A stretch of DNA of 64,000 nucleotides from Flavobacterium sp. LC2016-13 (GTDB taxonomy: Bacteria; Bacteroidota; Bacteroidia; Flavobacteriales; Flavobacteriaceae). Shown here one piece after another: positions 38,277 through 47,380 of the stretch. How positions within the stretch are numbered: the stretch's first letter is position 1; every line of letters begins with the position of its first letter. The DNA is taken from positions 186,001 through 250,000 of the forward strand of contig NZ_WMDQ01000003.1 of the NCBI RefSeq assembly GCF_009707955.1, given 5' to 3'. Below the pieces are notes generated by a model. The model ran no database searches, was not told the DNA's origin, and saw only the letters and a program-made list of their open reading frames with translations. Made by a program: the position numbers and the translations under genes.

Positions 38277-40190
38277 ATGACTAAACTCCTACAGTATCTT
38301 TTCTATATATGCCTATTTACTTTTTTAATTTCACTTAGTTCTTACGCACAAAAAACGAAACAAGAATTGCTTCAATTAATCGAACAAAAAGACTTATCTC
38401 CAGAAGAAAAAGGAGATTATTTATGTCAACTTAGTTCGTGTTATAAAAAAACAGATACCATAAAAGCGTATGCTTTTGCAAATCAAGCATTAAAGATTTC
38501 ACGCGAAGAAAAGTCAATTAAGAGCCAGGCAATCGCTTATGAAGCTATTTCAGACATTGCAAGATTCCTCGATAATGTTCCCAAACAAATAAAATACGCA
38601 GATTCGAGTTATGCTTTAGCCATACAATCTAAAGACCCGAAAGCAATTGCTTATGCCAATTATGCCATTGCTTACAAACATGAATTTATTGGTAATAAAG
38701 AAAAGTATATCTATTACATGCTAAAATCGCTGGCTTATTTTGAAAAAAACAAAATGAGATACGATAAATTAGTGAATGGATATGAAAATCTGGGTGCTTA
38801 TTTTATCGATCACAATGATCTTAAATTCTGCAAAAAGTATACAAAGAAAGCGTTAGATTTAGCTTATGAAAGTAAAAACCAGGTTAATATCGCGAATGGT
38901 TTAACAAGTTGGGCTCTTTTTTTAGTGAGAAGTGCAGAGCAAAAAACAACCACCGATTTGCATTTGCTAAAAACAGCCGAAAACAATTATTTAAAGGCGA
39001 TTGCAATATTCGAAAATGAAAAGAAAAAAGGCAATATAAATGGTTCTTACGGCAGAACTTGCTTAAATCTTGCCAGCCTTTATTTATATCATTTTTTTGA
39101 AACACAACCTGAAAAAACTTTAGCTTATTTAAAAAAGACAGAAGCCGTTTGTCTTAACTTAAATGAGCCTATGCAACTTATGGTTATGTACGGTCAGCAA
39201 GCGCAATATTATACCAACATAAATGATATACCCAACGTTGAAAAGGTATTAAAAAAAGTAACTGAAATTATTGAACACCATCCGGAAATAAACTCCAGAT
39301 ATTATGCTTTGCTCTATAAAAACTATATGGATCTGGCAACTATAAAAAATGATTTTCCTGCTTACCGAAAATATTTTGCTTTATACGACAAAGCTGTTGC
39401 CGTAATGATGGAAAAGGAAAACAGAGCCAGAGAATATAATGCTTCAATTCGTTTTGAAACGGAGAAAAAATCGGAGCAAATTCAATTGCTTACAGACAAT
39501 CTGGAATCAAGAAAAAAGATTAATTATTTGTATATCGCGCTTGTTGTTTTTGTCTTTTTTACGCTTTTGTTTATGTTGCGTTCTTATCATTTCAGACAGC
39601 GATCTTATATTAAAACAAATCAGTTGCTTCAAAAAGCAAATGAAGAAGTTACTCTTTTATCCAAAATAAAAGAAGAAGAAGCTATGATTGCTTTATTAGA
39701 ATTTGAATTAACTGAGAAAGAACTTCAGATTGCGATTCAGGAAAAAAAACTTAACGAGCAGGAAAAAATCAAATTGCAACAGGAATTAATGACCAATAAT
39801 TTGCAATTAGAAAAGAAAAATGAAGTCCTGAAAGATATTCAGAATAAATTGCTGGTTATGAAATTGGAAAAATCTTCGGATATAAAAACAATTTCTAAAA
39901 CAATCGACAAAAGTATGGAGGTCGATGATGAATTTGAATTATTAAAAACAAGTCTTGAAAATACCAATCCTGTCTTTTTTTCGACTTTACAGGAAAAAGC
40001 TTCGGGCACGCTTACCAAACTCGATTTTAAATATTGCGGCTACATAAAATTAGGAATGAGTACCAAAGACATTGCTAATCACATGAATATTGAAACTCAA
40101 AGTATGCGAATGGCGCGCTATCGAATCAAGCAAAAATTAAATCTCGACCGCGAAACCGATTTGGATACGTATATCACTTCAGTTCAATAA
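38277..40190 (+). CDS. TPR-repeat membrane regulator with C-terminal LuxR-like HTH
   Basis: This 637-residue protein has a signal peptide (to about 25, SSYAQ) and a periplasmic array of TPR-like helices (about 30-395; AIAYEAISDIARFLDN, AIAYANYAIAYKHEFIGN). One membrane helix (YIALVVFVFFTLLFML, about 418-434) leads to a cytosolic coiled coil (about 455-535; EEEAMIALLEFELTEKELQIAIQEKKL). A LuxR-type HTH follows (CGYIKLGMSTKDIANHMNIETQSMRMARYRIKQKL). Such proteins sense a periplasmic signal and bind DNA directly, without a kinase. No partner gene adjoins it, so the target is unknown. Confidence 0.85.
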   Translation: MTKLLQYLFYICLFTFLISLSSYAQKTKQELLQLIEQKDLSPEEKGDYLCQLSSCYKKTDTIKAYAFANQALKISREEKSIKSQAIAYEAISDIARFLDNVPKQIKYADSSYALAIQSKDPKAIAYANYAIAYKHEFIGNKEKYIYYMLKSLAYFEKNKMRYDKLVNGYENLGAYFIDHNDLKFCKKYTKKALDLAYESKNQVNIANGLTSWALFLVRSAEQKTTTDLHLLKTAENNYLKAIAIFENEKKKGNINGSYGRTCLNLASLYLYHFFETQPEKTLAYLKKTEAVCLNLNEPMQLMVMYGQQAQYYTNINDIPNVEKVLKKVTEIIEHHPEINSRYYALLYKNYMDLATIKNDFPAYRKYFALYDKAVAVMMEKENRAREYNASIRFETEKKSEQIQLLTDNLESRKKINYLYIALVVFVFFTLLFMLRSYHFRQRSYIKTNQLLQKANEEVTLLSKIKEEEAMIALLEFELTEKELQIAIQEKKLNEQEKIKLQQELMTNNLQLEKKNEVLKDIQNKLLVMKLEKSSDIKTISKTIDKSMEVDDEFELLKTSLENTNPVFFSTLQEKASGTLTKLDFKYCGYIKLGMSTKDIANHMNIETQSMRMARYRIKQKLNLDRETDLDTYITSVQ

Positions 40191-40347
40191 ATTCAATACT
40201 TACGACGCTTTTTTATTCATGAAATAATTTTCTTGTAGATACAAAATAGATACTCAAAAATCTTTTTGTAGATGGTTAGTATATACAAAATCTGATTTTT
40301 TAAGGAGTTACATGATTACTTTTGGTTTGAATTTAAAACCTAAGATC

Positions 40348-40680
40348 ATGAACAAAAAGACGCTTTCAATTATTTCGTACATCACTATTATCGGTTGGAT
40401 TATTGCTTACGTAAACTACAACAAACTAACGGTTAAAGATTCTTTAACGAGATTTCACTTGAAACAAGGTTTAGGAATCGCTATTTTAGGAATCGTAATT
40501 TCTGTTGCTTTAACAGTTATTGCAGTTGTGGTACCAACTTTGGCCAGCATATTAAGCCTGGTAAATCTTGCTGTTTTAGTTTTATGGATTATGGGGATCA
40601 TAAACGCTAATAATGAACAAGAAATTCCTGTTCCTGTAGTCGGAAAATTATTTACAGATAAATTTGATTTTATTAAATAA
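40348..40680 (+). CDS. Small integral membrane protein (DUF4870-like)
   Basis: About 110 residues with three or more hydrophobic stretches (IISYITIIGWIIAYV, GIAILGIVISVALTVIAVVVP, LASILSLVNLAVLVLWIMGIINA). The pattern and the FHLKQGLGIAILG segment fit DUF4870-like membrane proteins of unknown role. I prefer the ATG giving MNKKTLSIIS. An in-frame ATG at 40312 has AAGGAG four bases before it and could be the real start, adding 12 residues. Confidence 0.75.
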   Translation: MNKKTLSIISYITIIGWIIAYVNYNKLTVKDSLTRFHLKQGLGIAILGIVISVALTVIAVVVPTLASILSLVNLAVLVLWIMGIINANNEQEIPVPVVGKLFTDKFDFIK

Positions 40681-40686
40681 TTGCTC

Positions 40687-40724
40687 AATGCCAGTATGAA
40701 AAAGCAATGTCTCATACTGGCATT
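40687..40724 (+). terminator. 13-bp perfect hairpin after the membrane protein gene
   Basis: AATGCCAGTATGA and TCATACTGGCATT form a perfect stem with a 12-base loop, 7 bases after the stop codon. There is no T-run, so it may protect or terminate the transcript in a factor-dependent way. Confidence 0.55.
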
Positions 40725-40804
40725 ATTACAGTATACTTTCATCAGATAAAAAAATGTCTGCAATGGTTTTGATACAGATTAAAATGGAATAATATAGCTA
40801 AATC

Positions 40805-40867
40805 ATGATAGAATTAATTACAACTGTTTTACTCACTCTGATAAAATTTGTGTTGCAGCTTTTTTAA
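40805..40867 (+). CDS. Possible 20-residue hydrophobic peptide
   Basis: The ATG at 40805 opens a 20-codon frame (MIELITTVLLTLIKFVLQLF) ending in TAA. It has one Lys and one Glu and could span a membrane as a single amphipathic helix, like small type I toxin peptides. No clear ribosome site is seen. Chance is a serious alternative. Confidence 0.2.
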   Translation: MIELITTVLLTLIKFVLQLF

Positions 40868-40905
40868 CACAAACAAAAGTTTAAAAATAATTATATAGAA
40901 ATAAA

Positions 40906-41442
40906 ATGAAGACAAAAATTATTATTGCAGCATTGATATTAATCGTTTTACAATCTTGTAAAATGGAGAATACACCCGAAGAATATTTCGATATATCTGC
41001 TTTAAATACTAATTTATTTATGGAATTTGGTTCTAAGGATTTTGAAAGAATGGAACAAAATAAAAACGGAAACCAACTTATGGCTTTTGATGAAAAAAGT
41101 ACGTTTCCGGCAAAATCTTATGAGGATCATATTTTGAGATTTAAGGTTCCGTACCTGAAACAATCTATTAAAAAAATAGAAGATTTAAAACCAACAGATG
41201 AAACCACGCCAATGATTAATGCATCATTAGATCTTTTTAAATTTGTAGAAGACAAATATGAAAAGGATTATGTGAAAATTGCCAAATTAATGGATCAAAA
41301 AGCATCTAAAGAAACTATAGACAAAGCGATTGCAGAAATGGAAGCTGCTAACTTTCCTGTTTTTGAAGAAAAATATAAAAAACTTTGGGATCTTGCCTTA
41401 CCGTACGCAAAGGATCACGGAATTGAAGTTAATACATTTTAA
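40906..41442 (+). CDS. Hypothetical lipoprotein
   Basis: This 178-residue protein has a clear lipoprotein signal (KTKIIIAALILIVLQSC, lipobox LQSC, Cys17). The mature part is helical and charged, including KVPYLKQSIKKIEDLKPTDETTPMINASLDLFKFVEDKYEKDYVKIAKLMDQK. This resembles the LIC11966-like or DUF-type surface lipoproteins of Flavobacteriia, but I cannot name a family. It is a single gene with its own terminator. Confidence 0.75.
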   Translation: MKTKIIIAALILIVLQSCKMENTPEEYFDISALNTNLFMEFGSKDFERMEQNKNGNQLMAFDEKSTFPAKSYEDHILRFKVPYLKQSIKKIEDLKPTDETTPMINASLDLFKFVEDKYEKDYVKIAKLMDQKASKETIDKAIAEMEAANFPVFEEKYKKLWDLALPYAKDHGIEVNTF

Positions 41443-41470
41443 TGCCATTTTAGTAATTACACGCCGATGA

Positions 41471-41500
41471 CTTCATTAGAAATAATGAAGTTTTTTTTTT
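41471..41500 (+). terminator. Intrinsic terminator of the lipoprotein gene
   Basis: CTTCATTA, loop GAAA, TAATGAAG, then ten T. It is 28 bases after the stop codon. Confidence 0.95.
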
Positions 41501-41637
41501 GAATATAATAGGAAAATCGAAGCGTAATTCTGTAATCATAAATTGAAATAGTATAAGACGAAAACTTCGTAATATCCTTATTTTTAACGTTCTAAAATTA
41601 TTATGCAAATAAATTAATAACGATAAAAAATAAAATC

Positions 41638-42318
41638 ATGGAAACTATATCAACATCTTTGAAAAATTTTCAAAAACAGAGCCTTCCAAAAATTAAAAAT
41701 AACGTTTCGGCTATCGAAAGAATTTTAATGGTAACCAGCGGATCCTATCTCTTATATAAAGAATTATCTAAAGAAGATAAAAGTATCGGGAAAATTGGTA
41801 CCGGAGGCGCAATGCTTTTAAGAGGCCTTAGCGGATATTGTCCTGTTTATGATGCTGTTGATCATTTAAAAAATGGCAAAACATCAAACATCAATATTCG
41901 TATAAATAGCGTTATTGAAAAACCTATTAACGAAGTTTATACGTTTTGGCGTGATTTCGAAAACCTGCCAAAATTCATGAACCATATCGATTCTGTAAAA
42001 CCAATCAATTACAATACTTCAAAATGGACAGCAAAAGGTCCTGCCGGAATTGGAAAATTAAGCTGGACTGCGGAAGTTATCAAAGATGAAAAAGAAAAAC
42101 TAATAAGCTGGCAATCACTTCCGGATTCATCAATTACAAATGTTGGAAAAATTACTTTTAAATCTAAAGGAAAAGCAACAGAAATTGATGTTACAATTTC
42201 ATATCAGGCTCCACTTGGGATAGCCGGAGAAAGTGCAGCAAAATTGCTTAATCCATATTTTGAGAAATTAGTAAAGGATGATATTACAAATTTCAAATCT
42301 TATTTGGAAGCTCATTAA
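41638..42318 (+). CDS. DUF2892 + SRPBCC (polyketide cyclase-like) protein
   Basis: This 226-residue protein has two parts. Residues 15-75 look like the DUF2892/YgaP-type membrane hairpin (NVSAIERILMVTSGSYLLY; GTGGAMLLRGLSGYCPVYDAV). Residues 85-226 form a START/SRPBCC lipid-binding-like fold (INSVIEKPINEVYTFWRDFENLPKFMNHIDSV, GKLSWTAEVIKDEKEKLISWQSLP). The combination is known in stress-related proteins (COG5637-like). The ligand is unknown. It is a single gene. Confidence 0.85.
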   Translation: METISTSLKNFQKQSLPKIKNNVSAIERILMVTSGSYLLYKELSKEDKSIGKIGTGGAMLLRGLSGYCPVYDAVDHLKNGKTSNINIRINSVIEKPINEVYTFWRDFENLPKFMNHIDSVKPINYNTSKWTAKGPAGIGKLSWTAEVIKDEKEKLISWQSLPDSSITNVGKITFKSKGKATEIDVTISYQAPLGIAGESAAKLLNPYFEKLVKDDITNFKSYLEAH

Positions 42319-42344
42319 TATTATAACTGAACCTTTTATAAAGA

Positions 42345-42395
42345 CAAAATATCAATATTAGCCATTCTTTTTTGAATACTAATATTGATATTTTG
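42345..42395. terminator. Bidirectional terminator with 17-bp stem
   Basis: CAAAATATCAATATTAG (42345-42361) pairs perfectly with CTAATATTGATATTTTG (42379-42395). It lies between the convergent SRPBCC and metQ genes. Confidence 0.9.
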
Positions 42396-42420
42396 TTTTA
42401 AAGTGAATCGTAATTTTTAA

Positions 42421-43239
42421 TTACCAACCCTTAACAGCTCCACCTTTAAATTCGCGAACGGCTGCTGCTTCTACTTCTGCAGATTGAAAAGCTTGTAAAA
42501 ACTGTTTTACTTTTTCCTGGTTTTTATTGTCTTCTCTGCTCACTACAAGATTTACGTATGGAGAATCTTTATCTTCTACAAACAAAGCATCGCGCGACGG
42601 AACTAATCCGGCTTGTGAAGCAAATGTATTGTTGATAATCGCAATAGAAACGTTATCATCATCTAAAGCTCTTGGCAATTGAGGCGCTTCTAATTCTAAG
42701 ATTTTAAGATTTTTTGGGTTCTCAGTAATATCCGTTACTTTCGGTAATAAACCAACTCCATCACGAAGTTTCAACAAACCGTTTTTTTGTAAAAGCAATA
42801 ACGAACGACCTCCGTTTGTTGGATCATTTGGAATAATAATCGTGCTTTCGTTTTTCAATTCAGAAAGATTTTTGATCTTTTTAGAATACGCAGCAATCGG
42901 ATAAATAAATGTTTTTCCAATGATTGCTAATTTATAGCCACGTTGTTTCGATTGTTCGTCAAGATATGGTTTATGCTGAAAAGCATTTGCATCGATATCT
43001 CCCTGGCTTAAAGCTTCGTTTGGAATCACGTAATCATTAAAAGAAACCAATTCAACTTCAAGTCCGTATTTATCTTTTGCTACTTTTTTAGCCGCTTCTG
43101 CCACTTTATATTCCGGTCCTGTTGCCACACCTACTTTTATAAAATGTGGATCGTCATTTTTACTTTTCCCGCAATTAGCAACAACAAGCGATAAAGCTAT
43201 AATTCCTGCTGTTTTAAAAAAATTCAGTTTAGTATTCAT
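42421..43239 (-). CDS. metQ: Methionine ABC transporter substrate-binding lipoprotein MetQ
   Basis: This 272-residue NlpA/MetQ-family lipoprotein has a signal ending at lipobox VANC (Cys23). Family marks are FIKVGVATGPEYKVAEAAKKVAKDKYGLEVELVSFNDYVIPNEALSQGDIDANAFQHKPYLD and IIPNDPTNGGRSLLLLQKNGLL. It delivers D/L-methionine to MetNI. It is separated from metI by 400 bases made of a tandem duplication (43249-43620), so it may have its own promoter or depend on read-through. Confidence 0.95.
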   Translation of the reverse strand: MNTKLNFFKTAGIIALSLVVANCGKSKNDDPHFIKVGVATGPEYKVAEAAKKVAKDKYGLEVELVSFNDYVIPNEALSQGDIDANAFQHKPYLDEQSKQRGYKLAIIGKTFIYPIAAYSKKIKNLSELKNESTIIIPNDPTNGGRSLLLLQKNGLLKLRDGVGLLPKVTDITENPKNLKILELEAPQLPRALDDDNVSIAIINNTFASQAGLVPSRDALFVEDKDSPYVNLVVSREDNKNQEKVKQFLQAFQSAEVEAAAVREFKGGAVKGW

Positions 43240-43248
43240 TATAATATG

Positions 43249-43620
43249 TTTTAATTTTTAATTCGTAATTATCTATTGAGTATATTTTTTAATCTTAATT
43301 CGAAATTTGCTCACACTTTTTTCACGCAGATTTAAAAAGATTTAAGCTGATGAACACAGATTATTTAAATTCAAATCTGCTTAAATATGCAAAATCTGCG
43401 TGAAACAAAAATTATCGACTTTTTAATTTTTAATTCGTAATTATCTATTGAGTATATTTTTTTAATCTTAATTCGAAATTTGCTCGCACAGATGCAAAGT
43501 TTTTTTCACGCAGATTTAAAAAGATTTAAGCTGATGAACACAGATTATTTAAATTCAAATCTGCTTAAATCTGCAAAATCTGCGTGAAACAAAAATTATC
43601 GACTTTTTAATTTTTAATTC
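43249..43620. repeat. Tandem duplication between metI and metQ
   Basis: Two near-identical copies of about 172-184 bases lie head to tail. TTAATTCGTAATTATCTATTG occurs first at 43258 and again at 43430. The second copy has an insert of about 11 bases after TTTGCTC. Inside each copy is an inverted repeat, TTTCACGCAGATTT.../...AAATCTGCGTGAAA. This word also occurs at 3949 and 45738, so it is a dispersed element duplicated here. Confidence 0.9.
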
Positions 43621-43638
43621 TTAATTTTTAATTGATAA

Positions 43639-44292
43639 CTATCTATGGTCAAATCGCTTCGATAAAGTATCTCCAATAAACTGAATCAGAAATACTAAAA
43701 GTACCAGCAACGCCAAAACTGAATTCATTGTTACGGCATCATAACCAATATATCCATATTGATAACCTACTTGTCCTAAACCACCTGCACCAACGGCTCC
43801 ACCCATTGCAGAATATCCTACAAGCGTGATTAAAGTAATTGATGCTGCATTTATTAAAGAAGGCAATGCTTCCGGAAGCAATACTTTATAAACAATTTGA
43901 AATGGTGTCGCTCCCAAAGCTCTCGCTGCTTCAATAAGCCCTGAAGGCAAACCTAAAAGACTATTCTCTACAAGACGCGCAATAAATGGTGCTGCGCCAA
44001 TACTCAACGGTACTAATGCTGCGCTAACTCCAATCGAAGTTCCCACAAGTGCACGCGTAAACGGAATCATCCAGACAATTAATATAATGAATGGAATAGA
44101 ACGAAAAATATTCACCAAAACAGATAAAGTTCTGTTTAAAACCGGTTGATCTAATATTTGATTTTTTCGGGTAAGAAAAAGTAAAATACCGGTTGGAAGT
44201 CCTAATGCGAAACCAAAAAAGCCAGACACGAAAGTCATAACAATTGTTTCCCAGGTTCCTTTTAATAACAATTCAATAATGGAATCAGACAT
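43639..44292 (-). CDS. metI: Methionine ABC transporter permease MetI
   Basis: This 217-residue inner-membrane protein has five predicted helices and the ABC-permease EAA loop [24 protein letters not shown] (about 121-144). It pairs with MetN to import methionine. Its start overlaps the metN end by 8 bases, so the two are translationally coupled. Confidence 0.95.
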   Translation of the reverse strand: MSDSIIELLLKGTWETIVMTFVSGFFGFALGLPTGILLFLTRKNQILDQPVLNRTLSVLVNIFRSIPFIILIVWMIPFTRALVGTSIGVSAALVPLSIGAAPFIARLVENSLLGLPSGLIEAARALGATPFQIVYKVLLPEALPSLINAASITLITLVGYSAMGGAVGAGGLGQVGYQYGYIGYDAVTMNSVLALLVLLVFLIQFIGDTLSKRFDHR

Positions 44293-45316
44293 AACCTATA
44301 ATTTCTGTTTTAATATGTTTTGAAATAAAATATTGGATGGCAGCTTCATAATTTTCTCTTTTGCCTGACAATTCAATCAGCATAACTCCAAAATTAACAT
44401 CACCGGCCTGATCCATTTGTGCACTGATAATTTTAAAATCAGTGTCAAATAATCTTGAAACTTCAGAAATAACAGGTTCATTTACCGATTTCCCGGTCAT
44501 TTCAAGCCTTAACAAAGGATTTAAATTTTCGCCATTTTCCTTTTGTAATTTTTCCTGATAAACTGATGGAATATCAAGATGTAAGGATGAAGAAATAAAT
44601 TCTCTGGTAAGTTCATGTTTCGGATCTGCAAAAATTTCTCCCACACTTCCCTGCTCTATCAATTTTCCGTGGCTGATAACCGCAACTTCATCACAAATTG
44701 ATTTTACTACTTCCATTTGGTGCGTAATCAACAAAATCGTGATATTAAGACGTCGGTTTATATCCTTCAATAAATTTAAAATAGATCGTGTTGTTGCAGG
44801 ATCAAGTGCACTTGTCGCTTCATCGCACAAAAGTACTTTCGGATTGTTTGCTAATGTTCTTGCAATAGCAACTCTTTGCTTTTGTCCACCTGAAAGACTT
44901 GCAGGATAATCGTTTGCTTTTTCTTCTAAACCAACTAATTGCAATAGTTCAGAAACACGAGTTTTTATAGCTGCTTTTGAAGTTCCGGCAAGTTCTAACG
45001 GAAATGCTACATTCTCAAAAACAGTACGTGATGAAAGTAAATTGAAATGCTGAAAAATCATTCCGATTTGCCTTCTCTCAATCGCCAATTGTGCGTTTGA
45101 TAATTGGATTAACGATTTTCCGTCAACAATAATTTCTCCGGAAGTTGGTCTTTCTAAAAGATTTACACATCGAATTAATGTGCTTTTTCCCGCTCCCGAA
45201 GTACCAATTACACCAAAGATTTTTCCCGGCGGAACTTTAAGTGACACATCAGACAAGGCAGAAACGATTCTGTTTTTCTGATGAAAAGTCTTGGTTACAT
45301 TTTTTAATTCAATCAT
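44285..45316 (-). CDS. metN: Methionine ABC transporter ATP-binding protein MetN
   Basis: This 343-residue ATPase has Walker [10 protein letters not shown] (about 38-46), signature LSGGQKQR, Walker [13 protein letters not shown] and the H-loop [10 protein letters not shown]-terminal NIL domain (about 265-343) is the methionine-sensing part that inhibits transport when methionine is plentiful. It is the first structural gene after a leader with an attenuator-like terminator. Confidence 0.96.
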   Translation of the reverse strand: MIELKNVTKTFHQKNRIVSALSDVSLKVPPGKIFGVIGTSGAGKSTLIRCVNLLERPTSGEIIVDGKSLIQLSNAQLAIERRQIGMIFQHFNLLSSRTVFENVAFPLELAGTSKAAIKTRVSELLQLVGLEEKANDYPASLSGGQKQRVAIARTLANNPKVLLCDEATSALDPATTRSILNLLKDINRRLNITILLITHQMEVVKSICDEVAVISHGKLIEQGSVGEIFADPKHELTREFISSSLHLDIPSVYQEKLQKENGENLNPLLRLEMTGKSVNEPVISEVSRLFDTDFKIISAQMDQAGDVNFGVMLIELSGKRENYEAAIQYFISKHIKTEIIGYV

Positions 45317-45374
45317 TTTTTTAATTCAGATTTATTTGAGGCATTGAAACTTTACTTTATAAGATTTAAAATAA

Positions 45375-45406
45375 AAAAGCCTTTCAGGTTACTATGAAAG
45401 GCTTTT
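45375..45406 (-). terminator. Leader terminator (attenuator) upstream of metN
   Basis: TTTT-free 12-bp stem: AAAAGCCTTTCA (45375-45386) and TGAAAGGCTTTT (45395-45406) pair perfectly. On the minus strand it is followed by TTTTTTAT. It lies 58 bases before the metN ATG and after the leader peptide. The upstream sugar dehydrogenase has its own terminator, so this one most likely controls met transcription. Confidence 0.85.
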
Positions 45407-45425
45407 AATATAAATACTATATTTT

Positions 45426-45521
45426 TTATGTAGAAGCCAGACTACTTAATTGCATTGTAACAGTACAACACATCAACATGTTGCAGCTATAATGCTTTGT
45501 ATTCTGGTTATTGTTTCTCAT
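45426..45521 (-). CDS. Putative Met/Cys-rich leader peptide of the metNIQ operon
   Basis: The ATG at 45521 opens a 31-codon frame ending in TAA, 20 bases before the leader terminator. It starts MRNNNQNTKHYS and then has CNMLMCC (residues 13-19), with a fourth Met at 23. This gives four Met and three Cys in 31 residues. Codons 21-23 (GTTACAATG, 45453-45461) can pair with CATAGTAAC in the terminator (8 of 9). Codons 28-30 contain GGCTTCT (45432-45438), which can pair with AAAAGCC. A ribosome halted at the Met/Cys codons would leave this antiterminator free; one reaching the stop codon would cover it. I know of no described equivalent. Confidence 0.65.
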   Translation of the reverse strand: MRNNNQNTKHYSCNMLMCCTVTMQLSSLAST

Positions 45522-45736
45522 TGCTGCGGCAAATTTAAAGAGTTTATTTTGAATTTTGCTTCAAAAACAAGAAAACTTTTTATAGCCTATCAAAATAATA
45601 GACTACTATATCGATTACAACGATTTTATTTATGAATAAATTATAATTGGTATATATTATATTAAGTATGATTTTTTTGCTACAAATTTCTCAGATTAAA
45701 AAGATTCAAAAATGTTCTCTTTAATTACTATGTGTT

Positions 45737-45770
45737 ATTTTTCACGCAGATTCTGCAGATTTTGCAGATT
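45737..45770. repeat. CACGCAGATT-type dispersed repeat
   Basis: TTTTTCACGCAGATTCTGC begins a stretch with three GCAGATT words. It belongs to the same family as the sequence duplicated at 43249-43620 and the copy at 3949. Confidence 0.6.
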
Positions 45771-45812
45771 TTTTATAATCTTTTTAATCCTTTAAATCTG
45801 TGGCAAAAAAAA

Positions 45813-45837
45813 TAAAGACGCAATAATTGCGTCTTTA
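45813..45837 (-). terminator. Terminator of the sugar dehydrogenase gene
   Basis: TAAAGACGCAA and TTGCGTCTTTA form an 11-bp stem with a loop of three, followed on the minus strand by eight T. Confidence 0.9.
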
Positions 45838-45866
45838 CCTAATAAATAAAAATATAATTTGGTTTG

Positions 45867-47096
45867 TTATTTTTTATCAATTCTATAAAGTCTTCCTTCG
45901 TCAGTTACAGCATATAATGCTGCGTCAGTTCCTTGAGTTACGTCTCTAAAACGTTGATTTTCTGAAGCAAGAAGTCTTTCTTCACCAATTACTTTGTTAT
46001 CTCTGATTGCAAGACGAACAATATGTTTTCCGCTTAAAGCGCCAATGAAAAGATTGTTTTCCCATTCCGGAACACGATTTCCGGTATAAAAAGTCATTCC
46101 GCTTGGCGAAACAACCGGATCCCAGTAATAAACAGGTTGTTCCATACCGTCTTTTTTCTGGATACCGTCACCAATTTTTTCTCCACTATACTCAATTCCG
46201 TATGTAATTGTAGGCCATCCATAGTTTAGTCCGCCTCTTACCCTATTAATTTCGTCACCTCCGCGTGGTCCGTGTTCTGCCAGCCAAACTTCTCCAGTTC
46301 CGGGATGAAGCGCCAATCCTTGCGGATTTCTATGTCCGTAAGAATATAATTCAGGTAATGCGCCTGTTTCAGTAAAAACAGGATTTCCAGATGCCGCAGC
46401 TCCGTCTTTCGTTATTCTGACCACTTTTCCTAAACCTGTAGAAACAGATTGTGCTAATGGTCTCGTTTCAAGTACAGAACGTTCTCCCGTACTTACTATA
46501 AGATTTCCTGTTTTATCAAAAAGAATACGTCCGCCATAATGTAGCGTACTTGCATTTGCAGGATTTGCGCGATAAATTACCGTTGCTCCTTCTATTACAG
46601 TTTCATTTGTTTCTAATTTTCCTTTAGCTACTGAAGTTTGATTTTTGCCCGCTGTCACTTCAGAAAATACCCAGTAAATCATTCTGTTGGTAGCAAAATC
46701 AGGATCTAGGCATAAACCTAATAATCCTCCTTGTCCCGCAGAGTTTACAGCAGGAATTCCTGTAATAGGCGCGCTTACTTCTCCGGTTACTTTAACGATT
46801 CGGAAATTCCCGCCTTTTTCAGTAACTAGTAATCTACCGTCAGGTAACACTTTTACTCCCCAAGGACTTGCTAAAGCAGATGTTATAATTTTTGCTTCAA
46901 AAGCTGTATTCGTTTGTAAACCATTTATACGGGTCTGACCTGTAAACGCCGGTGCATAAGTAGTATTAGGTGCAGTAGTTTCTACCGGATTTGTAACGGT
47001 TCCCGGATCAGTATCAGGATTTTTGTCATCATTTGAGCAGCTTGTAAAAGCTAATAATGTTCCTGCCAGAATCGCGATGTAATGAAGTTTTTTCAT
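45867..47096 (-). CDS. PQQ-dependent sugar dehydrogenase-like lipoprotein (GSDH family)
   Basis: This 409-residue lipoprotein (lipobox FTSC, Cys20) has an acidic linker and a six-bladed GSDH propeller. Family marks are LASPWGVKVLPDGRLLVTEKGGNFRIV, GQGGLLGLCLDPDFATNRMIYWVFSE, LHYGGRILFDKTGNLIVSTGER, YSYGHRNPQGLALHPGTGEVWLAEHGPRGGDEINRV and GLNYGWPTITYG. These contain the His and Asp residues of the PQQ/Ca site region. Soluble aldose dehydrogenase is the model, but the real substrate is unknown. It is a single gene. Confidence 0.92.
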   Translation of the reverse strand: MKKLHYIAILAGTLLAFTSCSNDDKNPDTDPGTVTNPVETTAPNTTYAPAFTGQTRINGLQTNTAFEAKIITSALASPWGVKVLPDGRLLVTEKGGNFRIVKVTGEVSAPITGIPAVNSAGQGGLLGLCLDPDFATNRMIYWVFSEVTAGKNQTSVAKGKLETNETVIEGATVIYRANPANASTLHYGGRILFDKTGNLIVSTGERSVLETRPLAQSVSTGLGKVVRITKDGAAASGNPVFTETGALPELYSYGHRNPQGLALHPGTGEVWLAEHGPRGGDEINRVRGGLNYGWPTITYGIEYSGEKIGDGIQKKDGMEQPVYYWDPVVSPSGMTFYTGNRVPEWENNLFIGALSGKHIVRLAIRDNKVIGEERLLASENQRFRDVTQGTDAALYAVTDEGRLYRIDKK

Positions 47097-47380
47097 GGTA
47101 TTTGGGGGTTAAAAATTAAAAAATATAAATCGTTTTAGTGCTTCTAATAGATAATATATGAATTTTACTACACATATAGTCTCTTACATCAAATTTCTAA
47201 AATTAAGACTAAAAAATCTTACATAATTTAACGCAGAATTTATACAATTAATTGTTTAACATTTAAAATCACCTATTTGAAGTATAAAATCGCTGATAAT
47301 TAAATTAGATACATTTTTTAATTTGCACTTTAGATTTCTCTTCATAAGTCTTAGAGAACAGCTATTATTTCACAAACCGA

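Noticed and set aside
45450..45635. Plus-strand ORF over the met leader
   Set aside because: It is antisense to the leader peptide, has no family resemblance and its codons mirror the minus-strand signals.
45375..45660. SAM riboswitch in the metN leader
   Set aside because: The leader lacks the SAM-I core sequences around the first helices, and a translated leader with alternative pairing explains the terminator better.
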